Assembly (NCBI GenBank): GCA_965153355.1 | Contig: OZ231128.1 | Coordinates: forward strand, 44,702,001 to 44,766,000 | Direction: 5' to 3' | DNA: 64,000 nt | Source: Flaccisagitta enflata | Taxonomy: Eukaryota > Chaetognatha > Sagittoidea > Aphragmophora | Shown: positions 51,102 to 62,332 of the stretch, in pieces | Numbering within the stretch: position 1 is the first letter of the stretch | How the letters are laid out: each line of letters begins with the position of its first letter | Made by a program: the position numbers and the translations under genes | Notes under the pieces: model-generated | Told to the model about the DNA's origin: nothing | Databases searched by the model: none | The model's input: the letters and a program-made list of their open reading frames with translations, nothing else

Positions 51102-51303
51102 CAAGTCTGGTTTAAGTCTGGTCTAAGTCTGGTCTAAGTCTGGTCTAAGTCTTGTTTAAGTCTGGTTTAAGTCTGGTTTAAGTCTGGTTTAAGTCTGGTT
51201 TATGTCTGGTTTAAGTCTGGTTTAAGTCTGGTTTAAGTCTTGTTTAAGTCTGGTCTAAGTCTGGTCTAAGTCTGGTTTAAGTCTGGTCTAAGTCTGGATT
51301 AAG
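51102..51303. repeat. Second 11-bp minisatellite array (AAGTCTGGTTT), about 18 units
   Basis: Same unit as the 30227-31540 array. It is followed at 51350-51420 by a CGCACGCGACTTATAGG ... GGTCTGTCTGTC dispersed-family copy. Confidence 0.97.
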
Positions 51304-51854
51304 CCAATAAAGTTATACAATAAGGAGTCAGGTCAATTCTGTTATCTTTGTCTCGCACGCGACTTATAGGTGTTGGCCTTGTTTTTGTTCAAGTCTCGAT
51401 CTTGGTCTGGGTCTGTCTGTCTAACTCTCATTTGAATGAAAAACACCACCATGCTTTGCTAAAGTATTTTTCGAAAGAGTCAACGATGCATCACAAGCAC
51501 TGGGAAACTCATTTCATCTTAAGAATAGTAGTAATTGTAATACTACTAAAAAAAATGTCAAAAAGTGTTTTTAGGCTAAAAACTCCACTTATACGCAACC
51601 TACTATGCATATAATCTCAATTATACTTCCGTTATATGCCCCTAGATGATTTTGTTTGAAACTCCAAACTCTACTTACCCTGGATTGGACGTCAGACAGC
51701 AGAATGACTCAATGATTTATTGGGTTGGAAACTTCAAAAATCTTCTTTTCATTTTATGCTAATTTTGGCTTCACCGTGAGCTATTTAAGAAACAGACTCT
51801 TGTATGAGATATGTAGTACCTACGATTTCTGATTTTGAAATACGGGATAACCCG
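51304..51854. other. Unassigned internal sequence downstream of the post-pol ORF
   Basis: Contains the dispersed GCGAC/GTCTGTC family copy noted above; otherwise nothing recognised. Confidence 0.4.
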
Positions 51855-53222
51855 CTAAATGAGTATTGTTATTTGCATAGCTAGTCCTAATGAACTGATG
51901 TGAGGAGGTGGAGGAGGAGGTAGGGTGGAAGGTGGAGGAGGAGGTTGGATGGGAGGTGGAGGAGGAGGAGGAGTTGTGGATGCAGCTGGCGGCATGATGG
52001 GGTCGAATATCTCGTATATGGAGTTATCTGCGTTGATGGAGGCGAGATATTCACCATAAAAGGAGCGAGTTTCTTCGAGAGGAGGGAGGGAGGGGTTGGG
52101 CATTCCCGCGGCGAGAGAGATGTTGAATCGCTCGCGGAAGACGTCTTAAGAAATGTCGAACCACAGGTTGACGTGGGCTTGGCCGGCTGCGAGGAACTTT
52201 TGTTGAGCAGGGTCGAGTTTTCCCGTCTTCGACCACTGCTCATGTTTTTCTTTTAAAAAGGTGCGTTGGCGTCTCATAATCGCGTAAAAAGACTTCATGT
52301 CTGCCTCTATCACGGCGAGCTCTTCGGTTTGAGGCACGGGAGGGAGGATGGGGATGGTGCTTGCGAGGGAGATGTGTCCGTCTTTGTCCAATTTGATGGA
52401 TCTGGGGATGAGTATGGAGTGATGATACGGCGATGGATTTGGGAGACGGAGGCCATCGTCAGGGAAGAGAGGAGGAGTGGCTGGAGGAGGAGGAGGAGGA
52501 TGGTGGAGGGAAGGTGATGCTGAGGAGGAAGGCAGGGCGGCAGAGGCGACTCCAGGTAGTCCAAAAGTGCCGCTGTCGCTCTGTGCTTTCTCCTGAGCTT
52601 GTAGTTTTGCCTCTATGTCGGTGAGTTTTTGCTGTTTGAGGATATACTCTAAGGTCTCTTTTGGGTTGAATTGGGCTTGGACGGAGGTGGAGAAGGAGAC
52701 GTAGGCGGGATGGGGGGGATGGACGGTTTTGCGTTCGTGGATGATGTGCTTGGCGGGGCTGATCCAGTATGGGGTTTCTTTGGACGTTTGGAATATTTGC
52801 TTGTGAATGTCTCTGGGGTATGGGATGTTGGGGTCGTTGTCGGGGTCGGCATCTTGGAGGAGGTCGTCGGGGACGCATTGGCAGGCGAAGGGAAGCGTGG
52901 GAAGAGGATCGTCGAGGAGGGAGGCGGAGGCGGAGGTGAAGGTGGCTTCGCATTCCGCCCCGGGAGGATGATGGGAGGTGTCGTCTGTGTCGTCGTAGTC
53001 CAATTCTTCGTCAGCAGCGTCAGAGTGGAGGATGGCGGAGGAGTCGAGAGTGGATGTGCATGCGGGGTGAGATTGTTGAGGACGGGGTGATGAGGAGGTG
53101 ACGGCGACAGTATGAGGAGAGGATGAAGAGGAGGATGCGCCTGCGCCGGAGTGGGACACAGGTGGTCCAATGTCCATTTCCGGTGCGACTACATCATTGT
53201 CAATCTGCATTTTTTCGGCCAT
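51855..53222 (-). pseudogene. Post-pol Ser/Pro-rich ORF with an in-frame stop
   Basis: The frame starts at 53222 (MAEKMQIDND), about 280 bp after the integrase stop, and runs 358 residues to a TAA at 52146-52148. The same frame then continues open for nearly 100 more residues to a stop at 51855, ending in several Pro8-like runs, so the TAA looks like a nonsense change in a ~455-codon ORF (or a leaky stop). The N-terminal third is Ser/Thr/Asp-rich with DEELDYDDTDD; the middle and C-terminal parts have mixed, charged and proline-rich sequence. No transmembrane segment or signal peptide, so it does not look like an envelope protein. No family recognised. Confidence 0.6.
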
Positions 53223-53505
53223 TTTTTATAATATCTGATGAAACTGAAGCATGGATCAAGGTTATGGTATGAAAACAAACAGACAAAATTGATTCAATGT
53301 ATGTGAAAGATGGATATTAGCAAAAAATGAGGGGCGAGGCATGATAAAGATCGAGGAGGAGAGTGAGAGTAGGAGGAGTTGAGAGGATGACAGGGTATTT
53401 AAGAGAGCGATGCGAGAGAAATAAGATATGCATAATAATATGTGCCCTTTTTCCTTAGAAGTAGTAAAGAGTACAGGCCCATAGACATAACTATTATAAA
53501 TAGGG

Positions 53506-56500
53506 TTAATCGTTGTCTTCTTGGTCCAATTCCAGATGGACAAGTTTGGTCCTATCGCGAAGAACCACTTTTTTATCTGCTGTTTTCAGGTATGCCTTCC
53601 TGACATGACTGTCGTCCATTTCCACTTTTACCAAGCGACCCAGTTTCCAATGTCCACGCGATACTTTGTCATCCACGAGCAACACGAGATCATCTATTTC
53701 CAAGTTTTTGGATGATCTTTGCCATTTTTCAAGTCCGTGCAACAGCGACAGATAGTCTCTCTTCCACGCGTTCCAGAACCGATTCACGAGGGATTGGGCG
53801 TTTGTCCAGGCTGACTTGAGACAATTCACCTCTGTCGACGATGAGTTGGGGATGACGACAACGTCTGAGTGAGATCGGGCAGTGGGGTTGAGAATGGACA
53901 GTGGCGTGATGGCCTCGCAGCTGTTGGATTCGGCGGGGATGGCGGTCAGGGGGCGGCGATTTATTGCGGCTTCAATCTCGACGATGATGGTTTGGAAGAC
54001 GTCGTAATGAATGGATTCGCCAATGGCTAAGGCCTTAATGTGCTTCTTAAAGAGTCCGACGACACGCTCCCAGACGCCGCCGTAATGGGGTGTGGCGGCA
54101 GGAATGAAGTCCCATTGAATTCCTTTCTTTTTGAGCTGTGTCGTTGCGGATTCATTATAGTCGACGAGCTGTTGCTTGAGGATTTTATCCGCTGCAGTCA
54201 TACTGGAGCCACGATTGGAAACAAAATGGCGGGCGTTGGGGTTGCGGGCGACGAATCTGCAGATCGCCAGGATGAGGGAGCTAGCGTCTTGTTTCATGAC
54301 AATTTCTGCGTGAACCGAGCGCGTCGACATACATGTGAACATGACGACCCACACTTTCCATGATGCGCGTTTGTTTATCTTTACGGCAACGGGGCCGAAA
54401 AGATCAAGTCCCGTCCATTCATACGGGGGAAGAGGAGTGACGCGGAAGGAGGGAAGAGTAGCCATTTTTTGCGTCATGGGCTTTTTGAAGGCTTTTTGGC
54501 ACGACACACACTTCCTGATGACGCTGGTGACTTCTTGGAGGCCGTGGATGATCCATACCCTCTGTCTGGACGAGTTGAGGATATGTTTGGGGAGGATGAT
54601 GGGAAATTTTGCTTCGTCTTTGATGTTTGAATTGACGAGGCGGCTTCCGACGCGAATGATGCCAAACTCGTCGAGAAATGGATTGTGTGTGATGAGGGGG
54701 GAATTTTTCATCGTCATCTCCTTTGCTGTGTTTGGGTGGTATATTTCTTGGAAGTGAAGATTTTTCCATTCTTTTGCAAAGGCAACTTTTTGGGTGGCGC
54801 AAAAGATGTTGTTTTCTGCGCTGCAAAACTCTGAGATGGAGATAGACAGATCTAGAGGTTGTTTCTGTCTGTTTTTGGCGGTGGTGATGCGGAGGTTACC
54901 AGTGGAGGTGGCTGTCCATTGGTTTGTCGATTGATAATTCTGTCGCCGATATTTCCTCCAGAAGGCGATGATCTTCTTTAGAGATGCAACTCTCATCACT
55001 TTTCGGTACCAGCCGTCGATGTCGACGACCAGTTTGGCGAATCCGCATCCTTCCAGGGGGTCTTCTGTGGGAGTGGGGATGACGTGCGTGGCGAAGATCA
55101 TGGTTGCTGGTTTTTTGTGTCTTGGGACGGTTGTTATTGGCCATTCTTCTTCGCCTTTGTAGAGAAAATCAGGCTCGCGATGAAAGGTGAGCCATTTTTC
55201 CTCTTCTTCGGGGCGAATGCCTCTGGAGCAGTAGTCGGCGGGGTTTCTGGGGCCTTCGACGTATCTCTAATCTTCAGGGGAGGTGACGGCGTGGATTTTG
55301 GAGAGGCGGTTGTTGATGAACAGGCCGTAAACCTTTGCTTCGTCGAAGATTTGTCTTAGGACGACTTCGCTGTCTGACCACATGATTGTCCTTTGAATCG
55401 GCACCTCGACGGCGTTGTTGATGAATGTGTGGAGTTGGATCCCTTTCTCTGCAGCGACCAATTTGAGGCGGGGAATTGAATTGTGATGAGACGCTTTTGC
55501 AGGATTGAGGGGAACGACGTGACTCCTGGAGGTAATGATGGTGATGAAGATCTCGCCATTGGAGTATACTTCGCGTCTGTAGCCCACTGCACCAAATCCA
55601 CCAGGTGCTGCATCCACAAAAATGTGACACTCGATGATAATTGGTTCACCGAGGTCTGCCCTTGTGAAGCATCTGGGGATTTTCCTGTTGATTAGGAGGA
55701 CTATGGATCTGGCCCAGATGGCGAACTCTTCTTTGACGACAGGTTTGAGCTTTGAATCCCATCCTGGAGAACCGGAAGTGGCTTGTTGGAGGAGCTTTCT
55801 GCCCAGTAGGCAGAAGAGAGAGAGGAACCCAAGAGGGTCGTATATTGAAGCTTGGACTGAGACCAATTGGCGGGGGGTATTTACGACTTGGTTGATCTTT
55901 TCCTTGTCAAATTGGAACACGAAGTTGTCGTTTTTAGAATCCCAGGAGACGCCCAAGACTTTGGTGACATTTTCCTCTGTGGCATCGGAAATAGCTTTGA
56001 TTGCGTCACCTTCTTCGTCGTCCACTAATTCCGGCGCGTTGCTTTGCCACTTTCCTAATTGGAATCCGCCGAGACGCATCGCCTCCTTCAAGTTTTGCTT
56101 CAACTCCAATGCGGATGCAACGGTTTGTCCGCCGCCGGCCGCGTCGTCGACGTAGATTTTGGAACGGATAGTTGTCCACACGTTTTCTGGAAACATGTCT
56201 CTGATCTGGTCGGCGTGGTAGCGAAGCACAAAACTGGTGACGATGGATGATGACCCGGCGCCAAAGATGTGGGAGAAGAATTGGTAGCGCCAAATTTGTG
56301 ACATTTCAGAATCGGAGAACCACAGATACCTGAAGACTTCTCGATCCTTTTCGTTGACAAGGATATTGTGGAAAAAACCACAGATGTCCGTCATAAAGGC
56401 AATGGGGTTTTCACGGAACTTGACGAGGATGTCGGTGAGGGGGTTGATGAGGTTGGGTCCGCCCAAGAGGAGGTCGTTTAAGCATATGCCGTTGACGTTC

Positions 56501-57412
56501 GCTCTTGCATCGTGACACATACGGATTTTATTATACTTATCGACGGCATGCATAGGCAAATACCATCTGGGGATTTCCGGGTCCATTTTGCTATCGGGGA
56601 TGGGAGCGGCGAAGCCTTTTGTTAAGAATTTGTCCATTTCTTTGAAGACTCTTTCTTTATAGGTGGGGTCTCTGTCGAATCGGGGCATCATTTGTGTCAC
56701 TCTGCGTTTTGCCATTCCTTCAGAGTCGAGAACATTGAGGATTGACGCCGCATCTTTTCTACCCTTTATCCAGGGTAGTACGGACACGTATTTTTGTTTA
56801 ATTTTGTCAAAACGAATTCCTTCTTGTAACATTTTAATAGCTTTACGATTGGCGTTGGAGCCACCCATTTCAGCCTCTGTCACTTGGGGGAAATCGTGGT
56901 AAAAAATTTTTTCATAGTCATATTTGACGTTGGCGTCGTCGACGGCGAGGAGGTTGATAGAGACGTCGGCATGGTCGTGTTGACCACCTACTCCGAATAT
57001 GGTATATCCCCACTCTGTCCACATTGCGGTGGGGGATTTTTTCGGACCTCGGATAAATGGTCCTTGAGTCCATGTATCGGCGTGGGCGACGCTGATAATC
57101 ATACCGACTTCTACATCGGCTTCGTCGAATTTTACGTCGTCCAGATGGGTAAAGGAGTTGGAGGTTTGCAAGTCGTCTTTTTTGTGTCATTTTGGTGTCT
57201 ACAGTTTGGACCGTCATAGTTTTTGTAACATTGGGGAGGTTGAGGCGTTTTACTACATTCTCAGAAATGACATCTTTATCGGCGCACGTATCTAACATGG
57301 CGAAGACTAACTCCGAGGCGTCGGTGTCGACATTGCGAATTCGCACGAGGACTATCGGACGAATCACATCGTCATCCGGCGCGATGAAGTTTTCCACGCC
57401 GGTGGCGCCTAG
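53506..57412 (-). pseudogene. pol: BEL/Pao protease-RT-RNase H-integrase polyprotein, with several lesions
   Basis: Processes Gag/Pol, copies element RNA to DNA and inserts it. Order: aspartic protease (LDTCADKDVIS core; the usual third residue Gly is Cys), RT (first Asp in TDICGFFH; YVDD at residues 340-343 of the 57171 frame; BEL-typical YDPLGFLS), RNase H (IFVDAAPGG, WSDSE), integrase (from 55101; D233, E345 in GGVWERV) and a DUF5641-like end. Lesions seen: a +1 frame change at an A6 run (plus 57178-57183) between protease and RT; TAG at 55267-55269 between RNase H and integrase; Lys where RNase H usually has Glu (PRLKL); loss of the HH half of the integrase zinc finger, leaving CVSC; and Asn296 at the middle DDE Asp. 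It is unlikely to be active by itself. Confidence 0.92.
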
Positions 57413-57415
57413 TCA
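57407..57415 (-). promoter_or_regulatory. UGA CUA G stop context between Gag and protease
   Basis: The Gag frame ends ...ATC TGA CTA GGC and the same frame stays open into the protease. UGA followed by CUA(G) is the best-known readthrough-prone stop context in animals, so Gag-Pol may be made by stop-codon suppression (inference). Confidence 0.55.
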
Positions 57416-58804
57416 GATGGTGGGGGTTTTGGCGTCGTCGTCGTCGTCGCCTTTGCCGGCGGTTTTGCCCCTGGACATAGGGATGTCCATAAGTGCTTTT
57501 GTGGGGGGGTCGGTGATTTTGATATTGGCGTCTCTGGCGTTTTGTCTTGGGCGATCTGATGGGTTGCTGTTGTTGTTGAGTAGGTTTCTGCCATGGAAGA
57601 GGGAGATATGCCCCTTTTTTCCGCAAATTGAGCATGAGATTTCTTTCTTATTTGGGCAATCTTTCGCGTTGTGCGTCGCTTCTGCACAGTGGAAACACAT
57701 CTGCGCCTTATTTGCAATTTCCACTCTTTCTGGGAGTGAGAGGATAAAGAGGCGATTGCATAGGGTGGTTTGGTGGAGTCCTTGGCAGTATGAACATCTC
57801 TCTTTTTTCTCCTCCTTTTTTGGGGATTCTCTTAGGCCTTGAGCGTATGTTTTTGGGCCATATTGTTGACTTCTGTTTTCCACTTCTTGGGCCTCTGTTG
57901 CATGGATTTTGATGACTTGTGTCTTTTGCGTCGGCAATTGAGTATTCCTGAGGACGTCAATAAGTTTTTGGACAAAGTCGAGTAGTTTTTGATACCCGTC
58001 TCCCTCCTCATATTCCTCGAAGAATTTCTCCACGTAGTCTGGTATCCTTGCGCTCATGATCTCCAACATGCTGGTCCTTCTGTTGAGCAACTCCATGGAG
58101 TCTGTTGCCATTGCCGCGCTTTCTGCCTCCAACAAATTCATGTATAGATCTTGGCAGGCTGTAAGGTTATTTTTCGACGCCACTCCACCTTCTTTCAGGG
58201 TGGCGAGCGCCTCGGCTGCTGAATCCACGGTTTGGCCGTAAATTGCGTCCAAGTGCGTCCTTACTTTGGCGTATGCTACGTGGCCCTGTGGGTCATTTGC
58301 TGTGGGTTTTGCTGCGTTTATGGCTTTTCTTGCTGCTCCGGCGAACCAGTGGCCCGCCAATTCTGTTATCTTTTTGTTGCCAGATATTCCCTCAATGAAG
58401 CCAAAGGCTGAGTCGAAAGAGTTCATGAGGGTGTTATATTGCCCCTTCCTTTTGGGGTCATATTTTTGGAAGGGCTCTTTTGGGCGTACACCAACGACGT
58501 TTCTTCTGATGGCGTCGATTTCGAGGGAGTGGATGAGTCTTGAGAAGTCCATTTGGGATGACGCCGGGGTTGTTGAGATTGGCGCCGTATGTGCTGTGAT
58601 TGGCGCCGGATGCGTTGAGGTTGGCACCGTGTGCGTTGTGGATGGTGTCAGGTGCATTGGGGCTGATGTGGTGTGCTTTTCGACTGTGGCTCCGGCGGCA
58701 GAGAATTGATCAACCGCCTCGGCGTTGTCTACTTTTTTGTGAATGGGAATGGGTTTGTATACAATGCCTACTCTTCTGGTATCTTTTGAAAAGTTATCTC
58801 CCAT
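57413..58804 (-). CDS. gag: BEL/Pao Gag with zinc knuckles
   Basis: 463 residues, start MGDNFSKD, overlapping the end of the upstream ORF by 37 nt in another frame. A Thr/Pro/Ala-rich N-terminal part (~45-85, repeated HTxPxST/PIT words) is followed by a helical capsid-like region and then zinc fingers: CSYCxxxHxxxxC (337-349), a CCHC knuckle (370-383) and a CCHH knuckle (391-404). Ends in a poly-Asp stretch. Gag packages element RNA into cytoplasmic particles. The frame is intact. The stop is a TGA in frame with the protease; see the separate entry. The CCHC-CCHH pair links it to the two paralogous ORFs at 46.0-47.9 kb. Confidence 0.9.
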   Translation of the reverse strand: MGDNFSKDTRRVGIVYKPIPIHKKVDNAEAVDQFSAAGATVEKHTTSAPMHLTPSTTHTVPTSTHPAPITAHTAPISTTPASSQMDFSRLIHSLEIDAIRRNVVGVRPKEPFQKYDPKRKGQYNTLMNSFDSAFGFIEGISGNKKITELAGHWFAGAARKAINAAKPTANDPQGHVAYAKVRTHLDAIYGQTVDSAAEALATLKEGGVASKNNLTACQDLYMNLLEAESAAMATDSMELLNRRTSMLEIMSARIPDYVEKFFEEYEEGDGYQKLLDFVQKLIDVLRNTQLPTQKTQVIKIHATEAQEVENRSQQYGPKTYAQGLRESPKKEEKKERCSYCQGLHQTTLCNRLFILSLPERVEIANKAQMCFHCAEATHNAKDCPNKKEISCSICGKKGHISLFHGRNLLNNNSNPSDRPRQNARDANIKITDPPTKALMDIPMSRGKTAGKGDDDDDAKTPTI

Positions 58805-60991
58805 TGGCGGTAGATTGGGCGGGGGTATCTCGCGGCGTTAGGGCTCTTTTTGTGGGTGCGGCGTTTCTTCTTTGCACTTCCGGTTGTGCTGCTGATGCGA
58901 GATGCGTCGGCGGCGCTGATGAGGGGGTTTTCTCCGTTGGCTGTTGATGAAAAGACTTCGTCTATGAGGACGTCGTCGTCTTCTATCGCCGCTTCTCTCT
59001 CGTTCATCTCTTTTCTTATTTGCTCTATTTTCTGCGCCATTCCTTGACTGTCTGCTTGCATGGATTCGACGTCTTGAATAAGTTCTGCTTGGCGTTTTTG
59101 GGCTTCTAATTGTCTTTTGTTTGTTTTTAGGGCTCGTTGTGTTTGTTTTTGTTTTTCCTTTTTTATCTGTTTAGTCCGGGCCAGCTCATTTATCGCCTCT
59201 AGATTTTTTAACTCCTCTCGTAATCTATCATTTTCTGCTCTTTCTTTCTTTTGGACCACTTCGTAATATTGATTGTCTTTTTCCATTGCGATGGTGTATG
59301 ATTCGCTGGTGTTGATGATGTCTTCGACCACTTCGTTGTAATCTCCGTTACCATCAACTCGATGTGGTTGCTGTTGTTGTTGTTGTTTCTGTTGCTGGCC
59401 AGCCCATTTGATCCATTTGGTTGGATCCAGTTCGTTATAATCTCCGTTACCATCAGCTCGATGTTGTTGTTGTTGTTGTTGTTGTTGTTTTTGATGTTGT
59501 TGTTGTTGTTGTTTTTGTTGCTGCCCAACCCACTCTGCTGCTTTTTTCTTGCCGTCTTTATGCTTTTCTTTCTCATTTTCATCGTCTGTTTCAATGTTCT
59601 CCTCCTCTTCGCCTCCTTCAGTCTCTCCCTTGGGATTGTCTTTTTTCTCGTTGTTGTCATTTCCGTTTGGCGTGTCGGCGTCGTCATGTGTTTTTGTTGA
59701 TTGTCCGACTTCTGTTTCCGTTGTGACTATTTCCGTGTCGTTTTTTGCCTCAGCGGCCGCCTCACATTTTCCTAAGTTGGCCGCCGGGGGAATTTTGTTA
59801 CTGTTTTTTCTTGCACTGTGTTTTCTCTTAGTTTTATCCGTCACTAATTTTGCCGCCGCCTCTATCTTTGCGTCTCTGTTTTTTCCGGGCGACATGACGC
59901 CGGAAATAATTCCTTTTGCGATGTCCGATGCGCGTTGTGACATTCGTCGTAACAGGATGTGCAAAAAAATTGGCAAAAATATAAAAGCACAAAAACCACA
60001 CTTCTTGATGGCCCAGTAATACGAAATTTGGGGTATAGCCTCCTAATTATTTCTACTAGATGTTAGAATGTGCCGTTTTACATAAGAATAATCTTGGTTG
60101 GCAAAGGAATGAATTATACTCTGGTCAAACTTTCCCATTTCACAGAATTTTTATCAGTAACCTGAAGTTTTTCTTCAAATCACCTCTCAACAGGGTTTGA
60201 GTTACAGATAGATTGGACTCAAATGAAAGAAAATTAAAATATCTTTCATTTGAGTCTAAATCTAAGCTATAACTAGAATGATTAGAAAAAACTTCCAAGT
60301 TACTGGTAAAAATTCTATGAAATGGGAAAGTTTGACCAGACTATAATTCATTCCTTTGCCAACCAAGATTATTCTTATGAAAAACGGCACATTCTAACAT
60401 CTAGTAGAACTAATTAGGAGGCTATACCCCAAATTTCATATTACTGGGCCATCAAGAAGTGTGGTTTTTGTGCTTTTATGTTTTTGCCAAATTTTTTGCA
60501 CACCCTGTTAGTGCGTTTGAAAAGTCTGATTGTGATGGTGGTGCGACTGCGAATAACGGTTCTCCCTTATTGTTCTCCGACAAGATGGCTTGGCGGGTCA
60601 TGACGAATTTCTTTATGATGTTGGTTACGCGACTGCCTGCTGTCCGCCGGTGACGCTTTTCCCTCGCCGATTCGCCGGGGAACCAACGGGTCGTGACGGC
60701 CTCGTGATACTCCCATAATTTGTCGATAAGATCCGCTCTCATGTCGTCTATGTTGATGAAGGCGTCTTCTGCATCCGCATCGTTCTTTCCTCCGTAAGTT
60801 TGGAGGACGTCATCGTGCTTTATGGCGAAGAAGCGAGCCATCACCCCCAGTAATTCGGCGGCTGACTTGGCATCCCGTGAGCTTTCATCGGCCTCCGCCG
60901 CTTGAATTAAGGCGTCGAAGTCGGGGAACTTTCTGATTGTTGCTTCAAATGTTGCTTTTTCTTGGGCCAGCTCTGCCTCGGTTTTCGCCAT
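58768..60991 (-). pseudogene. Gln-rich coiled-coil ORF upstream of Gag, interrupted by a MITE
   Basis: Part 1 runs from 60991 (MAKTEAELAQ) to the MITE at 60508. Part 2 runs from 59951 to a stop at 58768. With the insertion and one TA ignored, the frame is continuous for 555 codons including the stop, so this was one ORF. Part 1 is Ala/Asp-rich and helical. Part 2 has an acidic segment, two CAA/CAG-type polyGln tracts next to duplicated HRxDGNGDYNE blocks, a long Lys/Glu/Gln coiled coil and a basic KKKRRTHKK stretch. It could be an N-terminal Gag-like structural protein; no known domain recognised. The apparent start at 59976 lies inside the MITE and is not real. Confidence 0.7.
59952..60508. 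mobile_element. Palindromic TA-flanked MITE (557 bp, Tc1/mariner-like)
   Basis: Ends ACAGG(A/G)TGTGCAAAAAA in inverted orientation, flanked by TA on both sides (59950-59951, 60509-60510). The two ~275-bp halves are imperfect complements meeting near 60228, so the whole element folds on itself. No transposase. It interrupts the ORF upstream of Gag. Confidence 0.93.
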
Positions 60992-61922
60992 GATGATTAT
61001 GTGGTGTGCGGAGAAGGATGGTGAGAGTGATGATTAGCGGGTATTCCCACTGTCGATGATGGTGGAGTGGATGTGAATGTGAATGTGAATGTTTTCTTCT
61101 GAGGGTGGAGGGGTGATTTTTGGATTCTTTAAATGGTGAGTATGCAGATTAGCGGGTATTCCCACTGTTGATGATGGTAGAGTGGATGTGAATGTGAATG
61201 TGAATGTTTTCTTCTGAGGGTAGGGGGTGATTTTTGGATTCTTTAAATGGTGAATATGCAGATTAGCGGGTATTCCCACTGTTGATGATAACGGGCTGAT
61301 TTGGTGATGTAGGGGGTGAATGTTTTTGCTGGGGTCGGGGAATGATATTTGGAGTAGAGTGAGTTTGTTGGATTTTGTCTTTGGACGAATTGGGCGCGAT
61401 GAACAACCGGTAGTCCTATTGTTTTCACGACCAGGAGGACGGCTGAAGACGTTTTTGTTGGTTGCTTGTTGGAGTAGGGAAGGATGTTGACGGCACGGGG
61501 GCAATGTTGCCACTGTCTGTCTGTCTTTCCCGGGGGTTTCCAGTGCCCTCGTCGTTGTCTGGTGTCTGTACACGCGTCTGTATACTGTCTTTTGATGCGG
61601 TAACTTTTGTCTTTGAGGAAGCTGTAGATGTGCGAGCAAGAAGGGATGGTGATGAGGATGGGAAGTTGGGCTTTTCTTTCACCGTAAGTTGATGGAAGGA
61701 GGAGGGATGGTCGGGAAGATGAGGATGAGGATGATGAGGATGGGAGGTTGAACTTTTCTTTCACCGTAATTGATGGCGGAAGAAGGGATGGTTGTGCGAC
61801 TTTGAGGGTTGAAGAGGAGGTGAGCGCTTTTGGCGGGAAGATGGAGGTCTCGGATGGGAAGCCGGGAACTTGACTGGGAAGGCGGTAGACTTGAGCTTTA
61901 GGGAACTGAGGAACTTTGTGAT
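60992..61922 (-). other. Leader of the giant element
   Basis: Between the 5' LTR and the first ORF. It contains a 113-bp tandem repeat, 2.3 copies from about 61034 to 61290 (TAGCGGGTATTCCCACTG, GTGAATGTGAATGTGAATG), and a ~75-bp duplication with TTTCTTTCACCGTAA near 61671 and 61755. A 266-residue frame (62043-61243) begins in the LTR and shows no domain. The sense sequence right after the LTR (ATCACAAAGTTCC) lacks the TGG of a standard tRNA primer site. Confidence 0.7.
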
Positions 61923-61969
61923 TGTCAGCGTTCGCCACGAGTCTCAGTTTCTCCAAGCAGCTGTGAGTC

Positions 61970-61975
61970 TTTAAT
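61970..61975 (-). terminator. Poly(A)-signal candidate in the LTR
   Basis: ATTAAA on the minus strand, near the 3' end of the LTR; also present in the other copy. Confidence 0.45.
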
Positions 61976-62326
61976 ACAAGTGTTTTTCCAGAGTTCTGAA
62001 GCGGAACCTTCTTCTGATCCAATCTAGAATGGAAGAGGCGCATTGAAGATTGTAGAGATCACAAAGTTCTGAATGGGAAAAGTAAAGAGAGAAAGGAGAG
62101 GAGGAGGGGGCGCTAATTATGGTGGGCAGTGTGTTAAAGGGGGCCGGTCCATATCGATATAAGAATGCCCTATACCTGAAGATCCGTAGAATGATGGTTT
62201 CTGGATGGGGAATGACGGAGGGGATGATAAATGCGCACAACATGGATAAGGAAAGTCAGTTAGATATGAAAAGAGTTTGCTCGCTTATCTAAGGGAAAAA
62301 AGGAGAAATCATAATCTAAACATCAA

Positions 62327-62332
62327 TATATA
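62327..62332 (-). promoter_or_regulatory. TATA-box candidate in the LTR
   Basis: TATATA on the minus strand, conserved at the equivalent place in the other LTR (29255-29260). Confidence 0.5.

Noticed and set aside
55267-57219. Plus-strand frames opposite pol (for example 55634-56155 and 57192-57842)
   Set aside because: Antisense shadows of the pol and gag coding sequence.
61243-62043. 266-residue frame starting in the 5' LTR
   Set aside because: Low-complexity Ser/Pro runs from duplicated leader sequence; no domain; probably just an open leader frame.
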